DNA from: Promethearchaeota archaeon
Lineage (GTDB): Archaea; Asgardarchaeota; Lokiarchaeia; Sigyniarchaeales; SOKP01
Length of the DNA stretch: 6,178 nt
Assembly (NCBI GenBank): GCA_019057355.1
Contig: DXJM01000499.1
Span: forward strand, 1-6,178
Direction of reading: 5' to 3'
Shown here: piece by piece, positions 1 through 6,075 of the stretch
Numbering within the stretch: the stretch's first letter is position 1
How the letters are laid out: each line of letters starts with the position of its first letter
Notes under the pieces: generated by a model
The model's database searches: none
What the model was told of the DNA's origin: nothing
The model's input: only the letters and a program-made list of their open reading frames with translations
Translations under genes and position numbers: made by a program

Positions 1-16
1 AGAAAATTTAAATAAA

Positions 17-25
17 AATATAAAA
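17..25 (+). promoter_or_regulatory. Candidate archaeal TATA box for the longin-like gene
   Basis: An AATATAAAA element lies about 60 bases upstream of the ATG at 85, which would place a start of transcription near base 45-50 and give a leader of about 35-40 bases. The whole upstream stretch is A/T-rich, with another TATA-like run at 7-14, so the exact box is uncertain. This is a pattern match only. Confidence 0.3.
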
Positions 26-84
26 TTGAAGGCTTATTAATTACATAATAATATTGAAAAAAGAGAATAATTTGGTGAAAAATA

Positions 85-1014
85 ATGTCTCCTACTGGTA
101 TTTTCCTATATGAAATTGATAAATCCTTTGGACCAAACATAATCGCTGAATATTATCTAAAAGATATAAAGGTTCCACAAGATGTATTGAAAGGTTTTAT
201 AGAAAAACATGTAGAAAAGGAATTGGTTGATGCTACTATTAAAAAAGATGATTTAAGATATTATTCCAGTAAAATCAATGCTCAATCAATAGAAAAAGAA
301 AACCTTTACTTGGGTTTTATTCTCAGCGAGAATGAAGATTTACTCTCACTGAAAAGTGTTTTCGAGAATTCTGAGGTAAAAATTATTCAAAATTACTCAG
401 ATAATCGAAAAAATTTGACATTTCTACTCAAAGATATAATAAATTCCATCTTGAGCCTTTTAGAGAAATTAAAAGAACCAAAATTAATCATAGACACGAT
501 CAATGAAAAAACAAAAAAAATGTTGGATGAAGGGAGACTAAAAGATGCCCGGGAATTGATTGAACTAGGCGAGAAAATACCATTAAAATTAGCTCAAGAA
601 ATAAAACTTGCAGATCAATTTTTTAAACAAGGAGATTACAAAAAAGCAAAAAAGAATTTTGAAAAAAGTGCAGAGTTAGCAGCCCTTATCCAAGAGACTG
701 AAATAGTATCATTTCTGTTAAATAAAGGGGAGAAAATTGGGAACTTTCCAGAGTTGTTAAAAGAACGTGACAATTATCTAAAAGATATCAAAAAATCTTT
801 TTCAGAATTGTCCGTTTCTGGTCAACTAAAAAAGTTCTACGAAGAGCTTTTACCAATTATTGAAAGAATTGTTTATATCTCAAATCTAGTTGGGGATGAA
901 AGCATAACGGACATATTTACACGGTTGAGAGACAATACTAAAGAAGCCTTCACGCTTGCAAGCAAATTACATGAAGTACATGAGAATCTGAAACTTCTTA
1001 GTACAAAAATTTAA
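85..1014 (+). CDS. Longin/roadblock-like domain protein with helical TPR-like C-terminal region
   Basis: A 309-residue cytosolic protein with no signal peptide or membrane segment. Residues about 4-125 look like a longin/roadblock-type alpha/beta domain: a first strand (GIFLYEID), a turn with FGPNIIAEYY, a helix, then strands around DLRYYSSKI and NLYLGFIL and a closing helix that ends near residue 130. Residues about 134-215 are helical and include a TPR-like hairpin (ADQFFKQGDYKKAKKNFEKS). The rest is charged helix, perhaps coiled coil. Longin and roadblock domains act as platforms for small GTPases and trafficking factors in eukaryotes and are abundant in Asgard archaea; a scaffold or GTPase-regulator role here is inference. 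The ATG is supported by GGTG at 74-77, seven bases upstream. The gene is convergent with the ATPase gene, 45 bases away. The domain call rests on pattern, not on a catalytic motif; it could be another alpha/beta domain. Confidence 0.75.
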   Translation: MSPTGIFLYEIDKSFGPNIIAEYYLKDIKVPQDVLKGFIEKHVEKELVDATIKKDDLRYYSSKINAQSIEKENLYLGFILSENEDLLSLKSVFENSEVKIIQNYSDNRKNLTFLLKDIINSILSLLEKLKEPKLIIDTINEKTKKMLDEGRLKDARELIELGEKIPLKLAQEIKLADQFFKQGDYKKAKKNFEKSAELAALIQETEIVSFLLNKGEKIGNFPELLKERDNYLKDIKKSFSELSVSGQLKKFYEELLPIIERIVYISNLVGDESITDIFTRLRDNTKEAFTLASKLHEVHENLKLLSTKI

Positions 1015-1021
1015 ACTAAGC

Positions 1022-1036
1022 AAGAAAAAAAGAAAT
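1022..1036 (-). terminator. T-rich terminator of the ATPase gene
   Basis: On the minus strand, 24-38 bases past the ATPase stop codon, there is a run ATTTCTTTTTTTCTT containing seven uninterrupted T. Archaeal RNA polymerase typically terminates at such oligo-T tracts without a hairpin. It lies between two convergent genes. No equally clear T-tract for the plus-strand gene ending at 1014 is present in the gap. Confidence 0.45.
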
Positions 1037-1059
1037 AGATCAAGTGTTTGTATTAGGTA

Positions 1060-2841
1060 TTATTGATTTTCTCCAACCACGGGAGGAACATAGTTTCCAA
1101 TATCTTTAAATATGATTTTTGCTATTTCCCATCCTTCCTTTGATGGATTTTCTAATGCACTTGCTATTAATGATTCTCCGGTTTCATTATTAAGCTCCAC
1201 TTTATGGATCTCGGGATTTTCATTCAATATTAACTCGAATTTCGTACCACCACTCCCTTCAGGTACTATTAAAATTCCTTTGTCTATGGCTTTCTCCATC
1301 ATGGCATCTTTTAATCTTTTTGCAGCATAATACCCCGCAACACCCGCACTTCTATCGAATGTTTTACAGGAAGGAATTACCATGCCCCACCTAATTTTTT
1401 CAAATTCAACCAAAGCTTCCAATGTTTGTTGACGTTTCCCAATTTTAAATTTGTAGTCCATTTCATGTTTGAATTTTTTTCCTTTATCTTCCCCAATTTT
1501 TATAATACATTTCAAAGCTGCCCCCGCTACACTTTGAGGGTTTACATTTATTACATACTCTTCTTCATTGAGAATATCTTCAATTGTAGCTCTTGGTTTT
1601 GAGAAATCGATCTTCTCCTCAACTTCTTCAGGAGGTTTAGCAGTAGCAACAATTTCAACACCTGCTTGTAACAATTCTTCTACAGTCATTTCCTCCATTA
1701 CAATCATTTCTATAAACCGTTTACATAGTTTTATTGAATTTCGTGGATTTCCCATTGTTTTTTCATAAATTATTTCTATTAATTTCTCATTTAAGGGAAA
1801 CAGGGGATATAGTGGAGGACTTAGATTATTATCATCCCAAAAAACTTCCATTGTTTTTGAAAAGAATATTTTCAAGTCATTTAAGCTAAATGGTTTTAAT
1901 TCTTCTTCAGGTTCCATTCTGCTTCTTAAAGGGTCATCTGCAATCTCAAGAATTCTCGGCCAAATTTCTTTCAAAACCGCCACTATTATTACTAATCCTT
2001 TTACTTCATTGTATAACCTTTTTAAGATTTCTAGAAATTTACGTTCCGCACTTTCACCGTGCATTCGATATGGAGATTCAAGTTCATCAAAATAAAAGAT
2101 AAGAACGCGATCTATCTTCTCGGTAATGATTTTAATCATCGCAAGGCAAATATCATCCTCTTCAATCACTGAATTAATTCCAAGATCGCTCAATTCTTCA
2201 GGTTCTAATTCTTCACCTAAAAGCCATCTTTCTGCCAATGCTTTTTTATTTTTATCCATTTGAAATGTGACTAAGGCTTTTACACAATCTGCAAACACTC
2301 CTGGGAATTCTCTTATTCCCATTTGAATAACCTCTTCAATTTTAGGTTTTTGAAAAATTCCTTTTTTTGCTAATTTTTCTTTCCATTCTTCAACCAAATT
2401 TTTTGAAACAACATCTAAGATCTCGGGACCCACGTCCTCTATAAGACACGTATAGACATGCAATAAAACCCGAATACTTGCAGGTGGACTTGGTACATAA
2501 ATGATTGTCCAATTCACAGGTTCCATTTGCCCTACTTCTATTTCTTCAGATTGTTCGAGTTTTTTCTTATTTTCCTCTTCCTTATCCTTGAAAGAATGAT
2601 ACGCATGTGTTTTACCCGTCCCTGCGGATCCTAAAATGGGGATTAGACGTGAGGATTTATCTTGGGATGTTTGCTTGACTAATCGGTATACTTCTCTATC
2701 AATAACGCTTCGAGGTCTTGAAATATCAACTTTATCCTTGATATCACCACGACTTACAAAATTGCTAAAAGGCATCATGGGTGATTCTCTTAGCACATCC
2801 AAATACATATTTTTATCATCATCCGAAAGTTCTGAATACAA
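1060..2841 (-). CDS. AAA+-type P-loop ATPase with C-terminal nuclease-like (Mrr/PD-(D/E)XK-like) domain
   Basis: A 593-residue soluble ATPase. A short N-terminal helical segment with SRPRSVIDREVYRLV (41-55) precedes Walker A GSAGTGKT (71-78). Walker B is LIFYFDELE (247-255, D252/E253), RSR near 306-308 is a candidate arginine finger, and GNPR at 364-367 resembles the sensor-2 region of Orc1/Cdc6- and STAND-type ATPases. A charged linker (about 400-428) leads to a C-terminal domain (about 429-555) with strand-helix-strand order. The segments around IPSCKT (489-494) and KGILIVPEG (521-529) resemble the end of an Mrr-like restriction-endonuclease fold, but the usual acidic residue before the lysine is Ser, so nuclease activity is doubtful. 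Start is TTG at 2841, fixed by GAGGAG six bases upstream; the next in-frame ATG is codon 12 and lacks such a site. It is divergent from the gene pair at 3030-4932. Specific function unknown: DNA-linked defence, replication/repair or signalling are all possible. Confidence 0.8.
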   Translation of the reverse strand: MYSELSDDDKNMYLDVLRESPMMPFSNFVSRGDIKDKVDISRPRSVIDREVYRLVKQTSQDKSSRLIPILGSAGTGKTHAYHSFKDKEEENKKKLEQSEEIEVGQMEPVNWTIIYVPSPPASIRVLLHVYTCLIEDVGPEILDVVSKNLVEEWKEKLAKKGIFQKPKIEEVIQMGIREFPGVFADCVKALVTFQMDKNKKALAERWLLGEELEPEELSDLGINSVIEEDDICLAMIKIITEKIDRVLIFYFDELESPYRMHGESAERKFLEILKRLYNEVKGLVIIVAVLKEIWPRILEIADDPLRSRMEPEEELKPFSLNDLKIFFSKTMEVFWDDNNLSPPLYPLFPLNEKLIEIIYEKTMGNPRNSIKLCKRFIEMIVMEEMTVEELLQAGVEIVATAKPPEEVEEKIDFSKPRATIEDILNEEEYVINVNPQSVAGAALKCIIKIGEDKGKKFKHEMDYKFKIGKRQQTLEALVEFEKIRWGMVIPSCKTFDRSAGVAGYYAAKRLKDAMMEKAIDKGILIVPEGSGGTKFELILNENPEIHKVELNNETGESLIASALENPSKEGWEIAKIIFKDIGNYVPPVVGENQ

Positions 2842-2847
2842 GTTTTT

Positions 2848-2853
2848 CTCCTC
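2848..2853 (-). promoter_or_regulatory. Strong Shine-Dalgarno deciding the TTG start of the ATPase gene
   Basis: Minus-strand GAGGAG sits six bases before the TTG at 2841-2839, within the normal spacing. This makes TTG, not the ATG at codon 12, the likely start codon. Confidence 0.75.
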
Positions 2854-2927
2854 TAAATTACTATTTTTAGAATAATTTTTCCTTGTTAAGAATAAATTTT
2901 ACTGGTATTGAAGCTATTTTTCTAATC

Positions 2928-2939
2928 TTATAATTATAA
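2928..2939. promoter_or_regulatory. Palindromic TATA-like element in the divergent promoter region
   Basis: TTATAATTATAA is a perfect 12-base palindrome and reads as a TATA-like box on either strand. On the minus strand it would start transcription near 2908-2912 and give the ATPase gene a leader of about 70 bases. A second minus-strand candidate, TTTATTCTT near 2888-2896, would give a shorter leader. In such A/T-rich DNA, short palindromes also arise by chance. Confidence 0.3.
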
Positions 2940-2975
2940 ATAATTTTCCCTAATATATAATTTACGTTGAATGAT

Positions 2976-2984
2976 TATTTAAAA
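2976..2984 (+). promoter_or_regulatory. Candidate TATA box for the 3030-4932 gene pair
   Basis: TATTTAAAA at 2976-2984 lies about 46-54 bases before the ATG at 3030, which predicts transcription starting near 3005 and a leader of about 25 bases. That leader would contain the AAGGGG ribosome-binding motif at 3018-3023. The rest of the 188-base divergent gap (2842-3029) has no open frame I would call a gene. Confidence 0.4.
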
Positions 2985-3029
2985 GACTCATATTTTCCAT
3001 GCTTAATATCAAGATATAAGGGGAAATTT

Positions 3030-3846
3030 ATGTTCGTATAAAGTAGCACATTATTTTAATAATGAATTACATGTCAACACCCTTCTCATCGATGAAACTA
3101 GTCAAGTATTTGACTATCTTGATTCACACTCTGTGAAATTGGAAACTTATGATGATCAAGAAGTAGTTAGTCGAAATTTTTACAATTATACTGAAGAAAA
3201 CCATACAGTTATAGATGAACATCCTGTTTATAACCTATTTTTAGTATTTAATATATTTGATCATTGGATATATGAAATAGTCTCATCGTCAAAATTTAAT
3301 TCAATAGAATTGACCAACTTATTATTTAATAAAATGCAAGAGGCTTCCAACATTTATTCTAAAACTCCACCATATCTCCATATCTCAATAGCAGATAAAG
3401 ACTTTCATCTATGGATCTCACATAATAACGTGATATGCATGAATTTAAAAAATGAACTAAACTTTCAATGGTTAAGTCCAATCATAGAAGAGTTTATCGA
3501 AAAAGCTTCATTTGAGGGTAATTTAATTTCAAATTGTCCAAGAATTATTAATATAACTGAATTTTTTCGCGATGATCAAATAAACAACGATGTTTTCCCT
3601 ATCGTTAAAAAAGTTATTTATGATGACCTATTATATTCTAAAATTCAAATTAAATATCCAGAACGCATCGAAAAGATTTTAGATCGACTGGTTTCTGAAT
3701 TTTCTATAGAGAGAAGCATTATTCTTGGTTTCTTTTTTCAGAATAAAGGTCTCATTGATTATCTTAGAAAAATTGGGGATCAGGAGGATTTTAAAGAATT
3801 TATCGAATTAATTGGTTTCATAAATAGAAGAAAATTATTAGAATAA
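3030..3846 (+). CDS. Unrecognised protein, apparent one-base frameshift after codon 3
   Basis: I recognise no family. The uninterrupted frame is open from 3007 to the stop at 3844-3846, but its only standard start is GTG at 3133 (237 residues), with no ribosome-binding site. Upstream, 3040-3132 reads as protein-like sequence in the same frame (KVAHYFNNELHVNTLLI...). The natural start is ATG at 3030, six bases after AAGGGG (3018-3023), but it reads ATG TTC GTA TAA. Skipping one T at 3039 joins it to the main frame and gives a 271-residue protein beginning MFVKVAHYFNNEL. The product is acidic and soluble, with alternating beta and helical segments (HISIADKDFHLWISHNNVICM near the middle) and a helical C-terminus; there are no membrane segments or metal-binding clusters. 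It probably shares a transcript with the methyltransferase gene 39 bases downstream. The break may be an assembly indel, a real mutation or recoding. Confidence 0.6.
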
Positions 3847-3871
3847 TCAATTTAAAAAATTTATCAAAAAA

Positions 3872-3878
3872 GAGGTGA
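3872..3878 (+). promoter_or_regulatory. Shine-Dalgarno site pointing to an AUA start of the methyltransferase gene
   Basis: GAGGTGA matches the archaeal anti-Shine-Dalgarno over seven bases. The in-frame codon seven bases downstream is ATA at 3886, and there is no ATG, GTG or TTG in that frame between the site and 3946. The TTG at 3946 lies 67 bases from this motif and has only an A10 tract in front of it. Confidence 0.55.
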
Positions 3879-3885
3879 AAGACTT

Positions 3886-4932
3886 ATATCAAAAACATTA
3901 AATGCTTGGAGAGAAATCTTTAAAGTTGGAAAAGTAAAAAAAAAATTGATGATCATTACTGAATGGTACAGAAGTAACATGCTTAGGGTCCTTGAAAAAG
4001 AAGGTTGGAAAGATTTTTTTGTAGTTCCCCGTTCAATTGATGAAGTCATGGACCATTTTTCTTATACCGACAATGAATTCATAATGGACATCATCAATGC
4101 TTTGCTAAGTGATAAAACAATGACTAAATTAAAAGATGGTAAATATCAAGTACTTAAGCCGCTGCAAGCAAATGGAGTAAATTTTCCAGATATTTTTACA
4201 AAATCTATTACCGATATAATGAGTGAATATGCAGATGCTGTTCCAAATCGTTTAAGAGGAGAATATATTGACTTTTCAGGAGCGATTAACCTATTTAATT
4301 GGGATGATGTGTTAATAAATTATGCTTATGAAGCCATCCGAAGAGCTGCATTCGCCTTTACTCCAGAGGTTCTAAATAAACCTGGATACTTCCTTGATGG
4401 AGGATGCGGCACGGGCGTAGGAACTTCTGCAATATGGTTATATTATTATAAAAAAGGGCACATTCACCCCCAAACAAAATTTAAAATATACGGAATTGAT
4501 AACGATAAAAATTTCATAGAAATTGCTAAGAATGAATTTGATCGCATTGCTGCTAGTCATAATGTTATACAAAAAGATGAAATTCTCCAATACAAAGAGT
4601 ACTTTCCGGAATTCAAAGTTGGAACTGTTAGCGACATACCTTTTGAAGAAGAATTCTTTGATTATGTTTACATGTCTCAAGTATTACATTGGACAGACGC
4701 TTCAAAGACAATCAAGGAAGCATATCGGGTCTTACGTCCTGGAGGGGTCTATTTTGGCACTAATACTATGGTTCCTCATACCAATCCATATCTAAGCCTG
4801 CATCTTCAAGTTATTGAAGGTGCCCAGGGATCCTTTACAAAAGAAAAAATGACAGATTGGTTAAAAGATGCTGGCTTTTCAAAAATCAAATTTACTACTC
4901 CAGTAACCATTTTTAGAGCTGAGAAAGTATAA
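3886..4932 (+). CDS. Winged-helix class I SAM-dependent methyltransferase
   Basis: The product transfers a methyl group from S-adenosylmethionine to an unknown acceptor. The conservative start is TTG 3946 or ATG 3949 (328 residues); I prefer ATA at 3886 (348 residues), because the frame is open and amphipathic upstream (SKTLNAWREIFKVGKVKKK) and a strong ribosome-binding site fits only that codon. In the 328-residue numbering, residues 30-70 resemble the winged-helix/dimerisation domain of small-molecule O-methyltransferases. Motif I is LDGGCGTGVGT (150-160), the ribose-binding acid is D185 in YGID, SDIPF (229-233) carries the adenine-contacting Asp, and the RVLRPGG signature is at 261-267. 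This is the UbiE/Methyltransf_11 type. There is no DNA-methyltransferase (D/N/S)PPY motif, so a small-molecule or lipid/quinone-like substrate is more likely than DNA. It lies 39 bases after the preceding gene, probably in the same operon, and ends at a T10 terminator. Confidence 0.85.
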   Translation: MSKTLNAWREIFKVGKVKKKLMIITEWYRSNMLRVLEKEGWKDFFVVPRSIDEVMDHFSYTDNEFIMDIINALLSDKTMTKLKDGKYQVLKPLQANGVNFPDIFTKSITDIMSEYADAVPNRLRGEYIDFSGAINLFNWDDVLINYAYEAIRRAAFAFTPEVLNKPGYFLDGGCGTGVGTSAIWLYYYKKGHIHPQTKFKIYGIDNDKNFIEIAKNEFDRIAASHNVIQKDEILQYKEYFPEFKVGTVSDIPFEEEFFDYVYMSQVLHWTDASKTIKEAYRVLRPGGVYFGTNTMVPHTNPYLSLHLQVIEGAQGSFTKEKMTDWLKDAGFSKIKFTTPVTIFRAEKV

Positions 4933-4940
4933 CAAATCAA

Positions 4941-4957
4941 TATTTTTTTTTTCTTTA
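4941..4957 (+). terminator. Oligo-T terminator after the methyltransferase gene
   Basis: Nine bases past the stop codon there is a run of ten T (4943-4952) followed by CTTT, with no G/C hairpin before it. This is the usual form of an archaeal intrinsic terminator and closes the plus-strand gene pair. Confidence 0.65.
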
Positions 4958-5078
4958 ACTGATAAAATGTTAAGTTATTTGTATGCCACTTTTTAAGCTA
5001 GTTTAAATCCCACCTTCTAAATATATGGGTGTAGGCAATTAACAAGGAAAAGGGCCGATATTCACTTCTCCAAACTAT

Positions 5079-5088
5079 ACAAAAAATA
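5079..5088 (-). terminator. Weak T-tract terminator after iorA
   Basis: On the minus strand, seven bases after the iorA stop codon, ATATTTTTTG carries six T. It is short, but in the right place for archaeal termination. The rest of the convergent gap (4933-5094) contains no gene I can support. Confidence 0.35.
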
Positions 5089-5094
5089 TGACAT

Positions 5095-6072
5095 TTAATC
5101 CTTTAATTGTGGATTAATAATAGTTTTTCGTATAAAATTATTTGGACAAACATTTTTACAAATCCCCGGACAAATATCAGGAATGCATCGTGCTTCATCA
5201 ATATAATACCTTAATTCTTTTTTAAGCTCACTGATGTCATTAATTTTCACATTAATAGTTTCAGCATTTATTGCGGGACATCCTAATCTTTCAATACATT
5301 CATTACATTTAATACAAGAATCAGAAATGGTATAATAGATCTCATTATACTTCATATTACTTTTTCTCGTTTCAAGTTTCAGCCTTCTCTTCTTCTCTAA
5401 CGCGCATTCGTCTTTAATTACAATTATATTAACACCATCATTAGTAAGAGTCCTTGAAAAAATTCTTTCAAGTTTATCAAGGTTATAAGCTCCTGTTACT
5501 ATCAAATTATTTAAATATAAACTCTCAAGAAAAGTAATAAAACTCAATCCTTTTGAGTCGATACGAGATTTTATTCCGAAATGCTTGATGTACTCCCGTG
5601 GAGTTGCAACGTGCTCTTGATGACCGGTCATTGCCGTCCAATCATTATTAAAAATGATAATAGTCATGTTAATGTTATTTTTTATAGCATTTAAAAGCGG
5701 TTGAATGCCTGAATGGAAAAAAGTACTGTCTCCTATAAAAGCAATGAGTTTTTGCTTTTTTGAATCTATTATTTGGGACATTCCATTGGCAATTCCTATT
5801 CCCGCACCCATGCAGATTACCCAATCAATCATTTCGTAAGGATATGCTTCTGCAAGTGTATAACAACCTATATCTCCCCCGTATATGAATTCAATACCCA
5901 ATTCCTTAGCAAGATGATCTGTTACTTTTCTCAATTGATAAAAAACAGGGCGATATGGACAACCAGGACAGAAAGTAGGCTCTCTTATAGGGAGCTCAGG
6001 TACAATCTCCTTTAAAAAATCCTCTTTATTGTTTATATTCTCTAATAAATTCTTATTTTTAACATTTAAATG
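5095..6072 (-). CDS. iorA: Indolepyruvate:ferredoxin oxidoreductase alpha subunit, C-terminal part (frameshifted)
   Basis: IorA, with IorB, oxidatively decarboxylates aryl pyruvates from aromatic amino-acid breakdown to aryl-acetyl-CoA and reduces ferredoxin in the cytosol. The frame is open from 6072 and starts with a variable linker, then PELPIREPTFCPGCPYRPVF (6000-5941), the conserved CPGCP signature. The thiamine-diphosphate domain follows, with GDIGCYTL, GAGIGIANG and GDSTFFHSG...FNND; TAMTGHQEH matches the family. The C-terminus has two four-cysteine cluster motifs: Cx2Cx2Cx4CP (CIKCNECIERLGCP) and Cx4Cx3Cx3CP (CIPDICPGICKNVCP). A standard start is present only at TTG 5934, which would cut off the CPGCP motif, so this is not an independent gene but the rest of the frame begun at 6178 or beyond. 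From the CPGCP motif to the end the length appears complete. The family call is secure; whether the gene is functional is not. Confidence 0.85.
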   Translation of the reverse strand, partial: HLNVKNKNLLENINNKEDFLKEIVPELPIREPTFCPGCPYRPVFYQLRKVTDHLAKELGIEFIYGGDIGCYTLAEAYPYEMIDWVICMGAGIGIANGMSQIIDSKKQKLIAFIGDSTFFHSGIQPLLNAIKNNINMTIIIFNNDWTAMTGHQEHVATPREYIKHFGIKSRIDSKGLSFITFLESLYLNNLIVTGAYNLDKLERIFSRTLTNDGVNIIVIKDECALEKKRRLKLETRKSNMKYNEIYYTISDSCIKCNECIERLGCPAINAETINVKINDISELKKELRYYIDEARCIPDICPGICKNVCPNNFIRKTIINPQLKD

Positions 6073-6075
6073 TTA
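6060..6075. repeat. 16-bp perfect palindrome at the iorA frame break
   Basis: TAACATTTAAATGTTA is its own reverse complement. It holds the stop codon of the N-terminal iorA frame (6068-6066) and the upstream stop that bounds the C-terminal frame (6075-6073), so the frame break must lie within it. It may be chance in A/T-rich DNA; see findings. Confidence 0.8.

Noticed and set aside
1112..1330. Plus-strand open frame antisense to the ATPase gene (likewise 1568-1768, 1890-2102 and 2636-2875).
   Set aside because: All lie inside a well-supported minus-strand ATPase gene, lack ribosome-binding sites and read as low-complexity hydrophobic sequence; they are antisense shadows.
1060..2841. ATPase as a BREX-type BrxC/BrxD or a replication initiator Orc1/Cdc6.
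   Set aside because: There are no neighbouring BREX genes and no typical C-terminal DNA-binding winged helix that I can see; the shared ATPase motifs alone do not support a specific assignment.
3062..3136. Short frame from ATG 3062 (24 codons).
   Set aside because: It has no ribosome-binding site and overlaps the protein-like upstream extension of the 3030-3846 gene in another frame.
4438..4795. Open frames overlapping the methyltransferase gene on both strands (4438-4680 minus, 4523-4795 plus), and 3864-4049 minus.
   Set aside because: The methyltransferase frame carries all conserved SAM-binding motifs across the same bases; the alternatives show no recognisable protein pattern.
3886..4932. 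Methyltransferase as a DNA modification enzyme paired with the nuclease-like ATPase (restriction-modification).
   Set aside because: No (D/N/S)PPY catalytic motif and no target-recognition domain; the N-terminal winged helix and UbiE-like core fit small-molecule methylation.
4995..5035. Possible tRNA-like piece (TTTAAATCCCACC resembling a T-loop, with TGGG downstream).
   Set aside because: Only about four base pairs can form, and no acceptor, anticodon or D-arm can be laid out around it.
5773..6015. Plus-strand open frame opposite iorA.
   Set aside because: The opposite strand encodes the conserved CPGCP and thiamine-diphosphate segments of IorA.
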